This document shows positions 36,402 through 43,652 of a DNA stretch of 64,000 nucleotides, in pieces. Position numbers and translations under genes: made by a program. The notes under the pieces were generated by a model, which was not told the origin of the DNA, did no database searches, and was given only the letters and a program-made list of their open reading frames with translations. How positions within the stretch are numbered: position 1 is the first letter of the stretch; the number at the start of each line of letters is the position of its first letter. This stretch comes from Flavobacterium sp. UBA6135 (lineage in GTDB: Bacteria; Bacteroidota; Bacteroidia; Flavobacteriales; Flavobacteriaceae): NCBI RefSeq assembly GCF_002428305.1, contig NZ_DIVJ01000037.1:1-64000 (forward strand). Direction: 5' to 3'.

Positions 36402-37778
36402 TTATGAGTTCTCAATTTCACTGCTAAAATCTTCACCGGCTCTTTTTAAAATAGTTTCAGGTAGTACTTTTTTTGCCTTAGCTCCCATTTTGCGTAATCG
36501 TTCTACACTTCCAACCAAATTCCCTTTACCTTCTACTAATTTACCCATTGCATTGCCGTATTCCACTTTTGCTTCGTCCATTTTTTTGCCTATTTTAATT
36601 AAGTCGGAAACAAAACCTTCAAATTTATCATACAAAGCTCCGGCTTGACGGGCAATTTCTAGTGCATTTTCTTGTTGCTTTTGATTGGTCCACATGCTGT
36701 CGATGGTTCGTAAAGTAGCCAATAAAGTAGTTGGTGTAACGATGACAATATTTCGCTCAAAGGCTTTGTTATACAAGGAATTATCATCATTCAAAGCAAT
36801 GGCAAAAGCGGATTCAATCGGAATAAAAAGCAATACAAAATCCGGACTTTCCATTTGATACAAATCGTGGTAATTTTTATCACTTAATTGCTCCACATGG
36901 CGTTTAATGGAATTGATGTGTTCTCTTAAAAATAAACCTTTTTGGATTTCATCTTCCTCGTTGGTATACCGTTCATACGCCGTAAGCGAAACTTTTGAAT
37001 CAACAATCATTTTCTTTCCATCAGGTAAGCTAATCACCACATCGGGAAAAACTCGGCTACCTTCCTCGGTTTGAAAACTTTGTTGCACGTGGTATTCACG
37101 ACCTTTTTCTAAGCCGGATTTTTCGAGAACGCGTTCCAAAATTAATTCGCCCCAATTTCCTTGCATTTTGCTGTCACCTTTCAACGCTTTGGTCAAATTG
37201 AGGGTTTCTTTGCTCATTTGCTCGTTCATTTCTTTCAACCCAACAATTTGCTGACGAAGAGCAGCGTGATAATCAATACTTTCTTTGTGCGTATCTTCGA
37301 CTTTCTTTTCAAAATGCTGGATTTTTTCCTGCAAAGGCGATAAAATATTTTTTAAATTTTCCTTGTTTTGTTCGGTGAATTTCACCGTTTTTTCTTCCAG
37401 AATTTTATTGGCTAAATTTTCAAATTCTTTGGTGAATTTTTCTTGTAGTTCTTCTACTTCTTGCTTTTGTTCCTTGTTGCGTTGCCAAAGGTTTTCAAAA
37501 TCGGCTTCTTTTTTCGTCAATTGCATCGATAAGGAATCTTTTTCACGACGAATTTCTTCTTTGTCTTTTCTCTCTAATTCTAAATTTTTTGAGAATTGGT
37601 TTTGCTCTTCCTGAAAACGAATTTTCAATTGGTCAATTTGTAATAAAAGTCCATTCACACGTTCTTCCAAACCTGATTTTTCCGATTTGGATTGAGCTGT
37701 AAATAATAGTTTTCCGATATAAATTCCGATGGCTAAAGCAAGAATAAATACAATGGTAAAAAGAATAATGTCTGACAT
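36402..37778 (-). CDS. rmuC: DNA recombination protein RmuC
   Basis: A 458-residue protein taken from the start MSDIILFTIVFILALAIGIY at 37778. The 18 extra upstream codons (from 37832) precede a hydrophobic segment and look unlike coding sequence. One N-terminal transmembrane helix is followed by a long coiled coil (about 30-190) and the RmuC domain (about 200-430) with MQGNWGELILERVLEKSGL, FPDVVISLPDGKKMIVDSK and the PDDEXK-type core. RmuC limits inversions at short inverted repeats and is predicted to be a nuclease. It diverges from the methyltransferase gene. Confidence 0.93.
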   Translation of the reverse strand: MSDIILFTIVFILALAIGIYIGKLLFTAQSKSEKSGLEERVNGLLLQIDQLKIRFQEEQNQFSKNLELERKDKEEIRREKDSLSMQLTKKEADFENLWQRNKEQKQEVEELQEKFTKEFENLANKILEEKTVKFTEQNKENLKNILSPLQEKIQHFEKKVEDTHKESIDYHAALRQQIVGLKEMNEQMSKETLNLTKALKGDSKMQGNWGELILERVLEKSGLEKGREYHVQQSFQTEEGSRVFPDVVISLPDGKKMIVDSKVSLTAYERYTNEEDEIQKGLFLREHINSIKRHVEQLSDKNYHDLYQMESPDFVLLFIPIESAFAIALNDDNSLYNKAFERNIVIVTPTTLLATLRTIDSMWTNQKQQENALEIARQAGALYDKFEGFVSDLIKIGKKMDEAKVEYGNAMGKLVEGKGNLVGSVERLRKMGAKAKKVLPETILKRAGEDFSSEIENS

Positions 37779-37888
37779 TTGGCGATGATTTTTTAAAAAG
37801 TAAAAATACGCAAAAGAAAAATGCATATCCAAAGAACTCTTTCAATTTGAATGAAATAATTTTTATCTTTAACAAAAATAGGTTCAGT

Positions 37889-39499
37889 ATGCAAGACAAA
37901 TCTTTACTTCGAAGTCAGCTTTTTCAACATTTAGACGGATTAGTAACCGCTCCCGTGGCTTATGCTTTATGGGAAAAAGGTGTTTTGAGTTTCTTATTAT
38001 CCGAAAAATCAGTTTCATTGAAAGAGTTGTCAACGCAATTCAAATCCAATGAAGGTTATCTTAATGTGGCGATGCGGGTTTTGGCTTCGCAAGGCTTTAT
38101 CGAATTTAATGTGGATAACCAATCGAATGAAGTTACCTATTCGATAAATTCAAAAAGTAAAATAGCTTTTGATTTATTTCCGTTGTATAAAGATGTGGTG
38201 GAATTATCCAAATTTGCAGGAAATTTTCATAATCGGGTTTTTCAGGAAGAACCTTTTTTACGTTTAAAACCATTGTTTGAAAAATATAAAAACAATTGTG
38301 GAATCACTTTTTCGGATGATGAATTAACACTTTATATTCAGAAACAAGTTTTAAGACATATTGAAGGAAATTTAGTGGGTTCAACTTTAGTTCGATTAGG
38401 AATGAACGGTATGTTTCATAAGTATTTTATGGAAACAAGTTTTAAACCGGAAGAATTTCATAAACAACCGGAACATTTTACTCAAATTTTGAACTTTTTT
38501 GTCCATTTAGGATGGTTCACCGAAAAAAATGGCTTTTATCAATTTACCGAAAACGGGTTATTTTTTGCCAAGAAAGTGGCAGCTTATGGCGTTACGGTTT
38601 CCTATTTGCCGATGTTTCGAAAAGTAGAGGAATTGATTTTTGGCAATCCAAATGTGCTGCGAAATGTAGGTTTAGGCGAAGACGAATTGCACGTGGATCG
38701 CGAAATGAACGTTTGGGGAAGCGGTGGTGCTCACGCAACGTATTTTAAAATTGTGGACGACATTATCATTGAATTGTTTAACCGTCCGATTGAAGAACAA
38801 CCAAAAGGAATTTTGGATATGGGATGCGGAAATGGAGCATTCATTCAGCATATTTTTGAAGTGATTGATCGACAAACGTTACGGGGAAGAATGTTAGATG
38901 ATTATCCGCTGTTTTTGGTTGGTGCCGATTATAACCAAGCAGCGTTGAAAGTCACAAGAGCCAATTTAATTAACGCCGATATTTGGGCAAAAGTAATTTG
39001 GGGCGATATTGGTCAGCCCGATGTATTAGCCAAAGATTTAAGTGAAAATTATAACATTCAACTGAACGATTTGCTCAATGTTCGAACCTTTTTAGACCAC
39101 AACCGTATTTGGGAAAATCCGAAAATAAAAACCGAAAATCGCATTAGTCATTCTACCGGTGCTTTTGCTCATCGTGGCGAACGAATTTCAAACAACGATG
39201 TGGAAGATAATTTATTGGAACATTTAAAAAAATGGTCGCCTTTTGTGGCAAAATTCGGTTTGCTTTTAATTGAATTGCATACCATTTCTCCTGAACTAAC
39301 GGCAAGAAATTTAGGCAAAACAGCTGCTACGGCGTATGATGCTACACATGGATTTTCTGATCAATACATTGTAGAGATTGAGGTGTTACACAAAATTGCT
39401 GCCGAAGCCGGATTGCATCCTGATGAAAAATTATTTCATAAATTCCCAAATACGGAGTATGCCACAGTGAGTATAAATCTTTTGAAAGGAAAGAACTAA
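37889..39499 (+). CDS. Class I SAM methyltransferase with N-terminal winged-helix-like domain
   Basis: A 536-residue protein from the Met at 37889 (MQDKSLLRSQLFQHLDG); the 14 codons upstream look non-coding. Residues 1-260 contain two helical or winged-helix-like regions (VAYALWEKGVLSFLL, EGYLNVAMRVLASQGFIEF) as in O-methyltransferase dimerisation domains. The SAM site is ILDMGCGNGAFIQH (about 310), with VGADYNQAALKVTRANL next. It resembles AprA-related methyltransferases of polyketide pathways, but no such pathway is nearby. The substrate is unknown. The stop overlaps the stop of the convergent ATPase gene by 4 bases. Confidence 0.75.
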   Translation: MQDKSLLRSQLFQHLDGLVTAPVAYALWEKGVLSFLLSEKSVSLKELSTQFKSNEGYLNVAMRVLASQGFIEFNVDNQSNEVTYSINSKSKIAFDLFPLYKDVVELSKFAGNFHNRVFQEEPFLRLKPLFEKYKNNCGITFSDDELTLYIQKQVLRHIEGNLVGSTLVRLGMNGMFHKYFMETSFKPEEFHKQPEHFTQILNFFVHLGWFTEKNGFYQFTENGLFFAKKVAAYGVTVSYLPMFRKVEELIFGNPNVLRNVGLGEDELHVDREMNVWGSGGAHATYFKIVDDIIIELFNRPIEEQPKGILDMGCGNGAFIQHIFEVIDRQTLRGRMLDDYPLFLVGADYNQAALKVTRANLINADIWAKVIWGDIGQPDVLAKDLSENYNIQLNDLLNVRTFLDHNRIWENPKIKTENRISHSTGAFAHRGERISNNDVEDNLLEHLKKWSPFVAKFGLLLIELHTISPELTARNLGKTAATAYDATHGFSDQYIVEIEVLHKIAAEAGLHPDEKLFHKFPNTEYATVSINLLKGKN

Positions 39500-40266
39500 A
39501 TGATTACAAATTTTCCTTTTGTTACATCAAATTGAATGTGTTCATTGGTAAACAGTGAGGAAAAAACACCTTTTGAAATTAAATTGCAAGGCTCATCTTG
39601 TATGACGGTTTTGCCATCCATCACAATCATTTCATCACTCAATTGAATGGCTAAATCAATGTCGTGAGTGGAAAATAAAATACATTTTTGGGTTTCAGTA
39701 GTTAATTTTTTCAAAAGTTTAAACAAGGATACTTTATGAAGTAAATCCAAATGTGTTGTGGGCTCATCCAAAACAATCAAAGGCGTATCTTGTGCTAAAG
39801 CTCTGGCTATTAAAACTTTTTGCAACTGTCCATCACTAATTTCGTAATGCTTTTGATGAATTAGATGATTGATTTCTGTCAATTCGATGGCTTTATTAAT
39901 TTGGATTTCATCTTCATTTGATAATTTTCCGAGCCAATTGGTATAAGGCTGTCTTCCCAACGCAATCAATTCATAAACGGTTAAATTGCTGGGTGGTAAT
40001 TTTTCGGTTAACACCACACTTATTTGTTGGGCTAAGGCCAAAGGTTCAAAAGATTCGATTGATTTCTCATTCAATAAAACAGTTCCTGAAAGTGGTTTTT
40101 GAATTCCGGTTAACGTTCGCAATAAAGTCGATTTTCCAATACCGTTGGCTCCTACTAAACCGATTAATTTTCCGGGTTCCAAACTAATTGCAACGTCAGA
40201 AGCTACCGTTTTGGAAGCTCCTTTGGAAGTGTAGCCGATGTTGAGATTTTTGGTTTGGAGAATCAT
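39496..40266 (-). CDS. btuD: Cobalamin/siderophore ABC importer ATPase (BtuD-like)
   Basis: A 256-residue ATP-binding subunit of a FecCDE/BtuCD-type importer at the inner membrane. Walker A is GANGIGKST (about 38), the signature region ISDGQLQKVLIARAL (a variant of LSGGQ), and Walker B LIVLDEPTTHLD, with switch His in LFSTHDIDLA. Assignment to cobalamin rests on the neighbours: permease, binding protein, and a TonB receptor under a cobalamin riboswitch. It lies 46 bases after the permease gene, a gap filled by a short stutter repeat. Confidence 0.85.
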   Translation of the reverse strand: MILQTKNLNIGYTSKGASKTVASDVAISLEPGKLIGLVGANGIGKSTLLRTLTGIQKPLSGTVLLNEKSIESFEPLALAQQISVVLTEKLPPSNLTVYELIALGRQPYTNWLGKLSNEDEIQINKAIELTEINHLIHQKHYEISDGQLQKVLIARALAQDTPLIVLDEPTTHLDLLHKVSLFKLLKKLTTETQKCILFSTHDIDLAIQLSDEMIVMDGKTVIQDEPCNLISKGVFSSLFTNEHIQFDVTKGKFVII

Positions 40267-40274
40267 TTTTTGAG

Positions 40275-40307
40275 GGTACTGAGGTTCTGAGATGTAAGGT
40301 ACTAAGG
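40275..40307. repeat. GGTACTGA stutter repeat between btuC and btuD
   Basis: The gap holds consecutive variants of an 8-base unit: GGTACTGA, GGTTCTGA, GATGTAA, GGTACTAA, GG. It fills almost the whole spacer between two genes of one unit. Runs of the form actaaggtactgagg are frequent between genes in Flavobacterium (from memory). Confidence 0.6.
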
Positions 40308-40312
40308 TTTTT

Positions 40313-41326
40313 TTAAATCATTATTTTTCGTTTTCTAACTAAAAGCCAAACCACCACCGGTGCTCCAACCATCGAAGTAATAGCGTTGATTGGTAAGGTA
40401 TAATCGCTGCCGGGAAGTTGAGCGATGCTGTCGCAAACCAACATCAAAATGGCTCCGATTAATAATGTGCTCCAAAATAAAATGTAATGATTACTGGTTT
40501 GAAAAAGCAATTTCGCTAAATGCGGAACAGCTAATCCCACAAAGGCAATGGGTCCGGCGAAAGCGGTGATACTTCCGGCTAAAATACTGGTGGCAAAGAT
40601 GATAATTAATCGCGTTCTCTTGAAATTTAATCCTAAACTTTTGGCATAATTTTCTCCTAATAATAATGCATTCAAAGGTTTGATGCTGAAAATACTCAAC
40701 ACTAATCCCAAACCACAACATATAGCTAAAATTAAAATGGAATTCCACGGTAAATTAGCCAAACTTCCCATGGACCAAAAGGTGAATTTCTGTAATTCTT
40801 GAGCAGTGCTGAAATAACTCAACACACTGACAATCGCACTGGTAAAACTACCAAACATCAATCCGACTATTAAAATCGCCATTGTATCTCGTAATTTTTG
40901 AGAAACGACCAAAACGGCTAATAAAACTAAAAAACTCCCTAATGACGAAGCCAAAACAATTCCGTAATCGGAAACTAAAAAAGAGGGTAAAAAACCGGCT
41001 CCCATGATGACAAAGGCAACACCTAAACTTGAACCTGAACTTAATCCAAGTACATAAGGGCCGGCTAATGGATTTCTGAATAACGTTTGCATCAATAACC
41101 CGGATATCGACAAGCCCATTCCTACTAAAATGGCTGTGATGGCTTTGGGTAAACGGAAATTCCACAAAATAATTTCCCAAGAAGTTTTGATTTCGTTTCC
41201 AATAATCGAATTAAAAATTTCGGTTGTTGGAATGGAAACCGAACCTAAACTAAGGTTAAGTAAAAACGTTCCGATTAAAGCGAAACTTAAAAAAATGAAA
41301 AGTATTTTATGTTTTTGAGTTGGCAA
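40313..41326 (-). CDS. btuC: Cobalamin/siderophore ABC importer permease (BtuC-like)
   Basis: A 337-residue FecCD-family permease with about 10 transmembrane helices. The family motifs are present: LPKAITAILVGMGLSISGLL near the N-terminus, NPLAGPYVLGLSSGSSLG, and the loop FVGLAVPHLAKLLF that contacts the ATPase. It forms the inner-membrane channel of the vitamin B12-type importer together with the ATPase at 39496 and the binding protein at 41944. The binding-protein gene lies upstream but is separated by a decayed DUF1016 gene. Confidence 0.88.
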   Translation of the reverse strand: MPTQKHKILFIFLSFALIGTFLLNLSLGSVSIPTTEIFNSIIGNEIKTSWEIILWNFRLPKAITAILVGMGLSISGLLMQTLFRNPLAGPYVLGLSSGSSLGVAFVIMGAGFLPSFLVSDYGIVLASSLGSFLVLLAVLVVSQKLRDTMAILIVGLMFGSFTSAIVSVLSYFSTAQELQKFTFWSMGSLANLPWNSILILAICCGLGLVLSIFSIKPLNALLLGENYAKSLGLNFKRTRLIIIFATSILAGSITAFAGPIAFVGLAVPHLAKLLFQTSNHYILFWSTLLIGAILMLVCDSIAQLPGSDYTLPINAITSMVGAPVVVWLLVRKRKIMI

Positions 41327-41378
41327 TTTTTTAAACCATTAAGGGATTAAGAGATATTAATTTGTATAGATTTTGATT

Positions 41379-41879
41379 TTAAACTAATATTAATAGTTTT
41401 CTTTGTTTTGTCTCAACAGTGTTGAGAGTTTTTGAATTACTTATTACTGTTCGTTCGAAAAGACTGGATGAAATCTGTCTGTCAAGTTCTCGAAAACTGT
41501 AATTTTCTTGTTTTGCAAGTTTTAAATAAAACTCTTGCTCTTCAATAGTTTTACATCTTGAAAATATTGCTAAGTTGTGTGACCAACTAATTTCTCTCAC
41601 CGCTGGTGTGAGTTTTGGAAAATCTTTATAAGTCTCATAAAACTGTTTCATTCGTCAAATATTCTTGTCGGAGAATCCTTTTATATCTGGTTCAGTTTGT
41701 TGAATGTAATTGGCTAATTCTTTTACAACAGTGTCGCCCCATTCTGACTTTTCAATTTTTTTACTGATAAATTCTCCAATGTTCCAATAAAGATTTATTA
41801 ATTCGGCATTTACAGCTTTAATCGCATTTGAGCGAGATTGTTTTATAATTTGAATGATGTCTGTAAATCGATTGTCCAT
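41379..41879 (-). pseudogene. Decayed DUF1016 (YhcG N-terminal) nuclease gene
   Basis: Two open pieces lie in one frame, parted by a single TGA. The first (41655-41879) reads MDNRFTDIIQIIKQSRSNAI and ends GFSDKNI; the second (41379-41651) continues MKQFYETYKDFPKLTPA, ISWSHNLAIFSRCK and ELDRQISSSLFER. In family members the joint reads FSDKNLWRMKQFYE, so the TGA is best explained as a mutated Trp codon (TGG). The second piece also ends early, so the C-terminal PDDEXK nuclease domain is missing. The gene lies inside the cobalamin importer unit on the same strand. Confidence 0.8.
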
Positions 41880-41943
41880 TTTTAATTGATGTAATTCAGA
41901 TTACTTACAAACTTAACTATTTTATGTCATATTGGTAATTGAA

Positions 41944-43074
41944 CTATTTCAATTTCTCAAAAAAATACAATTCATAATCCTCCATTAATTCCGGATGTAA
42001 AATTTTAATTAAATCTTTCAATACCAAATCAGGTCGATTGGAAGCCAATTCATAATAAATTACGCCACCGGTTCTTCCTTTTTTGGAACTAAAGGAATAC
42101 ACATTTTTGTTTTGAACGGCTTTGAAATGTTTGTAGTTTGGATTCGCTTTTTCAAGTTGTTCGAAGGAAGTAAATTGTCCGGGACCAATCCAAAAATCGG
42201 CATCATGGGCTTTTTCTAAAACGGTTTCAAAAGATAAAGATAAACTTCCCGTTCCTTCGGATGCTGCCCATAAATAATTGCCGTTTGCATTGTCAAGAAA
42301 TTGTGCTGCCCAACTTTTCCCTTGAGGCAAATACCATTGATCTTGGTAAATAGCTCCACTCAAAATGGTTGGTTTTGAAGTGGCTTTTTTGGCTAATGCA
42401 ATGCCTTCCAAATAATCGTTTTCGATGGTTTTGAAAACTTGATCTGCTTTTTCTTCTAAACCGAATAAAACCCCAAAAAGTTGAATCCATTCGGAACGTC
42501 CGAGCGGATGTTGTTCTGTCCAATCGCCGTTGTAAAGAATTTTTAGTCCGTTTTGTTGCAAATTGTCATAGGTTTTCTTTTCGCCATCTACGCCAAAACC
42601 GATAATAACATCGGGTTGCATATCGAGTAAAACTTCGGTGTTTAAACTTTGGTTGGTTCCGATTTCGCGGACTCTTCCGGTTTCGATCAACGCTCTGGTT
42701 TTTTCGGAAGAAATATAATCGGTGTTGGGAAAACCCATTAATTTGCTTTCTACTCCTAATAATTCTAAAGCCGGAATATGTGTGGTTGATGTGACTACGA
42801 TGGATTGTATCGGAACTTGAATCGCTTTATACTTTTGTAAACTATCGGGAATTGTTGCTGATTTTTGATGTAGAATATAGGTGAACTTTTTATCAGCTGT
42901 TGGCCATGGATTGGAAACGGTTACAATGGAAAAATCAGCATATTTTTGAATGGAAAGTCCGGTGGCATAACGAATGTAATTTTGGGATGAATGATTTTCT
43001 TGACTGTTTTTCTGCTTTTCTTGACAGGAAAGAAATAGAAAAGAAACTATGGAAAGTAAAAGGTAGTTTTTCAT
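41944..43074 (-). CDS. btuF: Cobalamin-type periplasmic binding lipoprotein (BtuF-like)
   Basis: A 376-residue lipoprotein from the start MKNYLLLSIVSFLFLSC (Cys17); the open frame upstream to 43254 runs through a repeat and was not used. It has the helical-backbone PBP-II fold: IQSIVVTSTTHIPALELLGV, DMQPDVIIGFG, WIQLFGVLFGLEEKAD, and the C-terminal half with FWIGPGQFTSFEQL. It would deliver cobalamin to the permease. It is longer than E. coli BtuF (266 residues) but usual for Bacteroidetes. It diverges from the riboswitch and receptor gene. Confidence 0.82.
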   Translation of the reverse strand: MKNYLLLSIVSFLFLSCQEKQKNSQENHSSQNYIRYATGLSIQKYADFSIVTVSNPWPTADKKFTYILHQKSATIPDSLQKYKAIQVPIQSIVVTSTTHIPALELLGVESKLMGFPNTDYISSEKTRALIETGRVREIGTNQSLNTEVLLDMQPDVIIGFGVDGEKKTYDNLQQNGLKILYNGDWTEQHPLGRSEWIQLFGVLFGLEEKADQVFKTIENDYLEGIALAKKATSKPTILSGAIYQDQWYLPQGKSWAAQFLDNANGNYLWAASEGTGSLSLSFETVLEKAHDADFWIGPGQFTSFEQLEKANPNYKHFKAVQNKNVYSFSSKKGRTGGVIYYELASNRPDLVLKDLIKILHPELMEDYELYFFEKLK

Positions 43075-43139
43075 GGAATGCTTTTTTGCAAAGGTAGCCG
43101 AATGTTTTAAATTTATCTGAATGTTTTTTAATGCACTAT

Positions 43140-43280
43140 CCCCTAGCCCGGATTGAAGTGGAAAGCCTTTTGCAGGATTGTTGCATTTTTTCTTGGCAAA
43201 AAAAAGCGACCAAAGGAAGCTCTTTTTTTGCCTTAGAAAAAAGCAACAAGACAAAAAAGCTTGAAACGGAAAGCCGGAAT
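43140..43280. repeat. Intergenic repeat element with paired TTGAARYGGAAAGCC ends
   Basis: Between the divergent btuF start and the riboswitch promoter lies an element of about 140 bases. It starts CCCTAGCCCGGATTGAAGTG and ends near CCGGAATAGCTTC. TTGAAGTGGAAAGCC (43153-43167) recurs directly as TTGAAACGGAAAGCC (43261-43275), with 13 of 15 bases identical. The middle is rich in poly-A and poly-T runs (cttggcaaaaaaaagcgacc, ctctttttttgcc). I recall similar cctagcccNgattgaagNgg elements at many sites in Flavobacterium genomes. It has no useful open frame of its own. Confidence 0.55.
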
Positions 43281-43302
43281 AGCTTCTGAAAAATTTTATG
43301 AA

Positions 43303-43329
43303 TTGTTTACTTTTAAATGTTTACTTTTG
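43303..43329 (+). promoter_or_regulatory. Promoter of the riboswitch-btuB transcript
   Basis: TTG (43303-43305) and TACTTTTG (43322-43329) match the -33 and -7 elements, spacer 16 bases. Transcription would begin near 43336, just before the first riboswitch helix. Confidence 0.55.
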
Positions 43330-43344
43330 CTTCGAATTTTGGTT

Positions 43345-43560
43345 GCAACGCTTTTTTAAAGCCGAGCATTAAAAGGGAATCAGGTGAAAAAGTAGGCAGT
43401 AGCAGTTTTCAGTTAACAGAAAACAAATTACGCCAATCTAAATCCTGAGCTGTACCCGCAACTGTGAGCTATCAAGCTTGTTGTTATTCTTTATTATGCC
43501 ATTGTTCGCCTAGGCGAATGAGAAGGCCAACAACAAGACGCAAGCCAGGAGACCTGCCAT
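43345..43560 (+). ncRNA. Cobalamin riboswitch
   Basis: All conserved blocks of the adenosylcobalamin riboswitch are present in order: GGGAATCAGGTG (43375-43386), CTGAGCTGTACCCGCAACTG (from 43445), and the B12 box AGCCAGGAGACCTGCC (43543-43558). An added arm before the B12 box pairs CTTGTTGTT (43477-43485) with AACAACAAG (43529-43537) and contains the palindrome TTCGCCTAGGCGAA (43505-43518). It controls the TonB receptor gene 93 bases downstream and should shut it off when cobalamin is plentiful. No terminator with T run was seen, so control may be at translation. Confidence 0.95.
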
Positions 43561-43652
43561 ATTCACGAGTAACAAACTTTCGGGAAAAAAGGTTTGGGTA
43601 TGGGCAAATTCTATACTTTTCTCCCATTTTAGTAAATTATTTTTTAATTAAA

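Noticed and set aside
37285..37614. 109-residue plus-strand open frame rich in Ser, Cys and Phe
   Set aside because: It is antisense to the coiled-coil region of rmuC, whose Lys/Glu codons give such complements.
37889..39499. Biosynthetic gene cluster around the AprA-like methyltransferase
   Set aside because: No polyketide, peptide synthetase or tailoring genes lie nearby; the neighbours are rmuC and the cobalamin importer.
40848..41180. 110-residue minus-strand open frame
   Set aside because: It overlaps the permease gene on the same strand in another frame; the permease frame has clear FecCD motifs.
41379..41879. Two separate small genes of a toxin-antitoxin type
   Set aside because: Both pieces are in one frame and read as consecutive parts of the same DUF1016 domain, so a single broken gene is the better explanation.
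43075..43254. Open frame extending the BtuF-like protein upstream by 60 codons
   Set aside because: It crosses the repeat element; the lipoprotein signal starts at 43074.
43464..43652. Open frame extending the BtuB-like receptor upstream
   Set aside because: It is entirely inside the cobalamin riboswitch and leader; the signal peptide starts at 43653.
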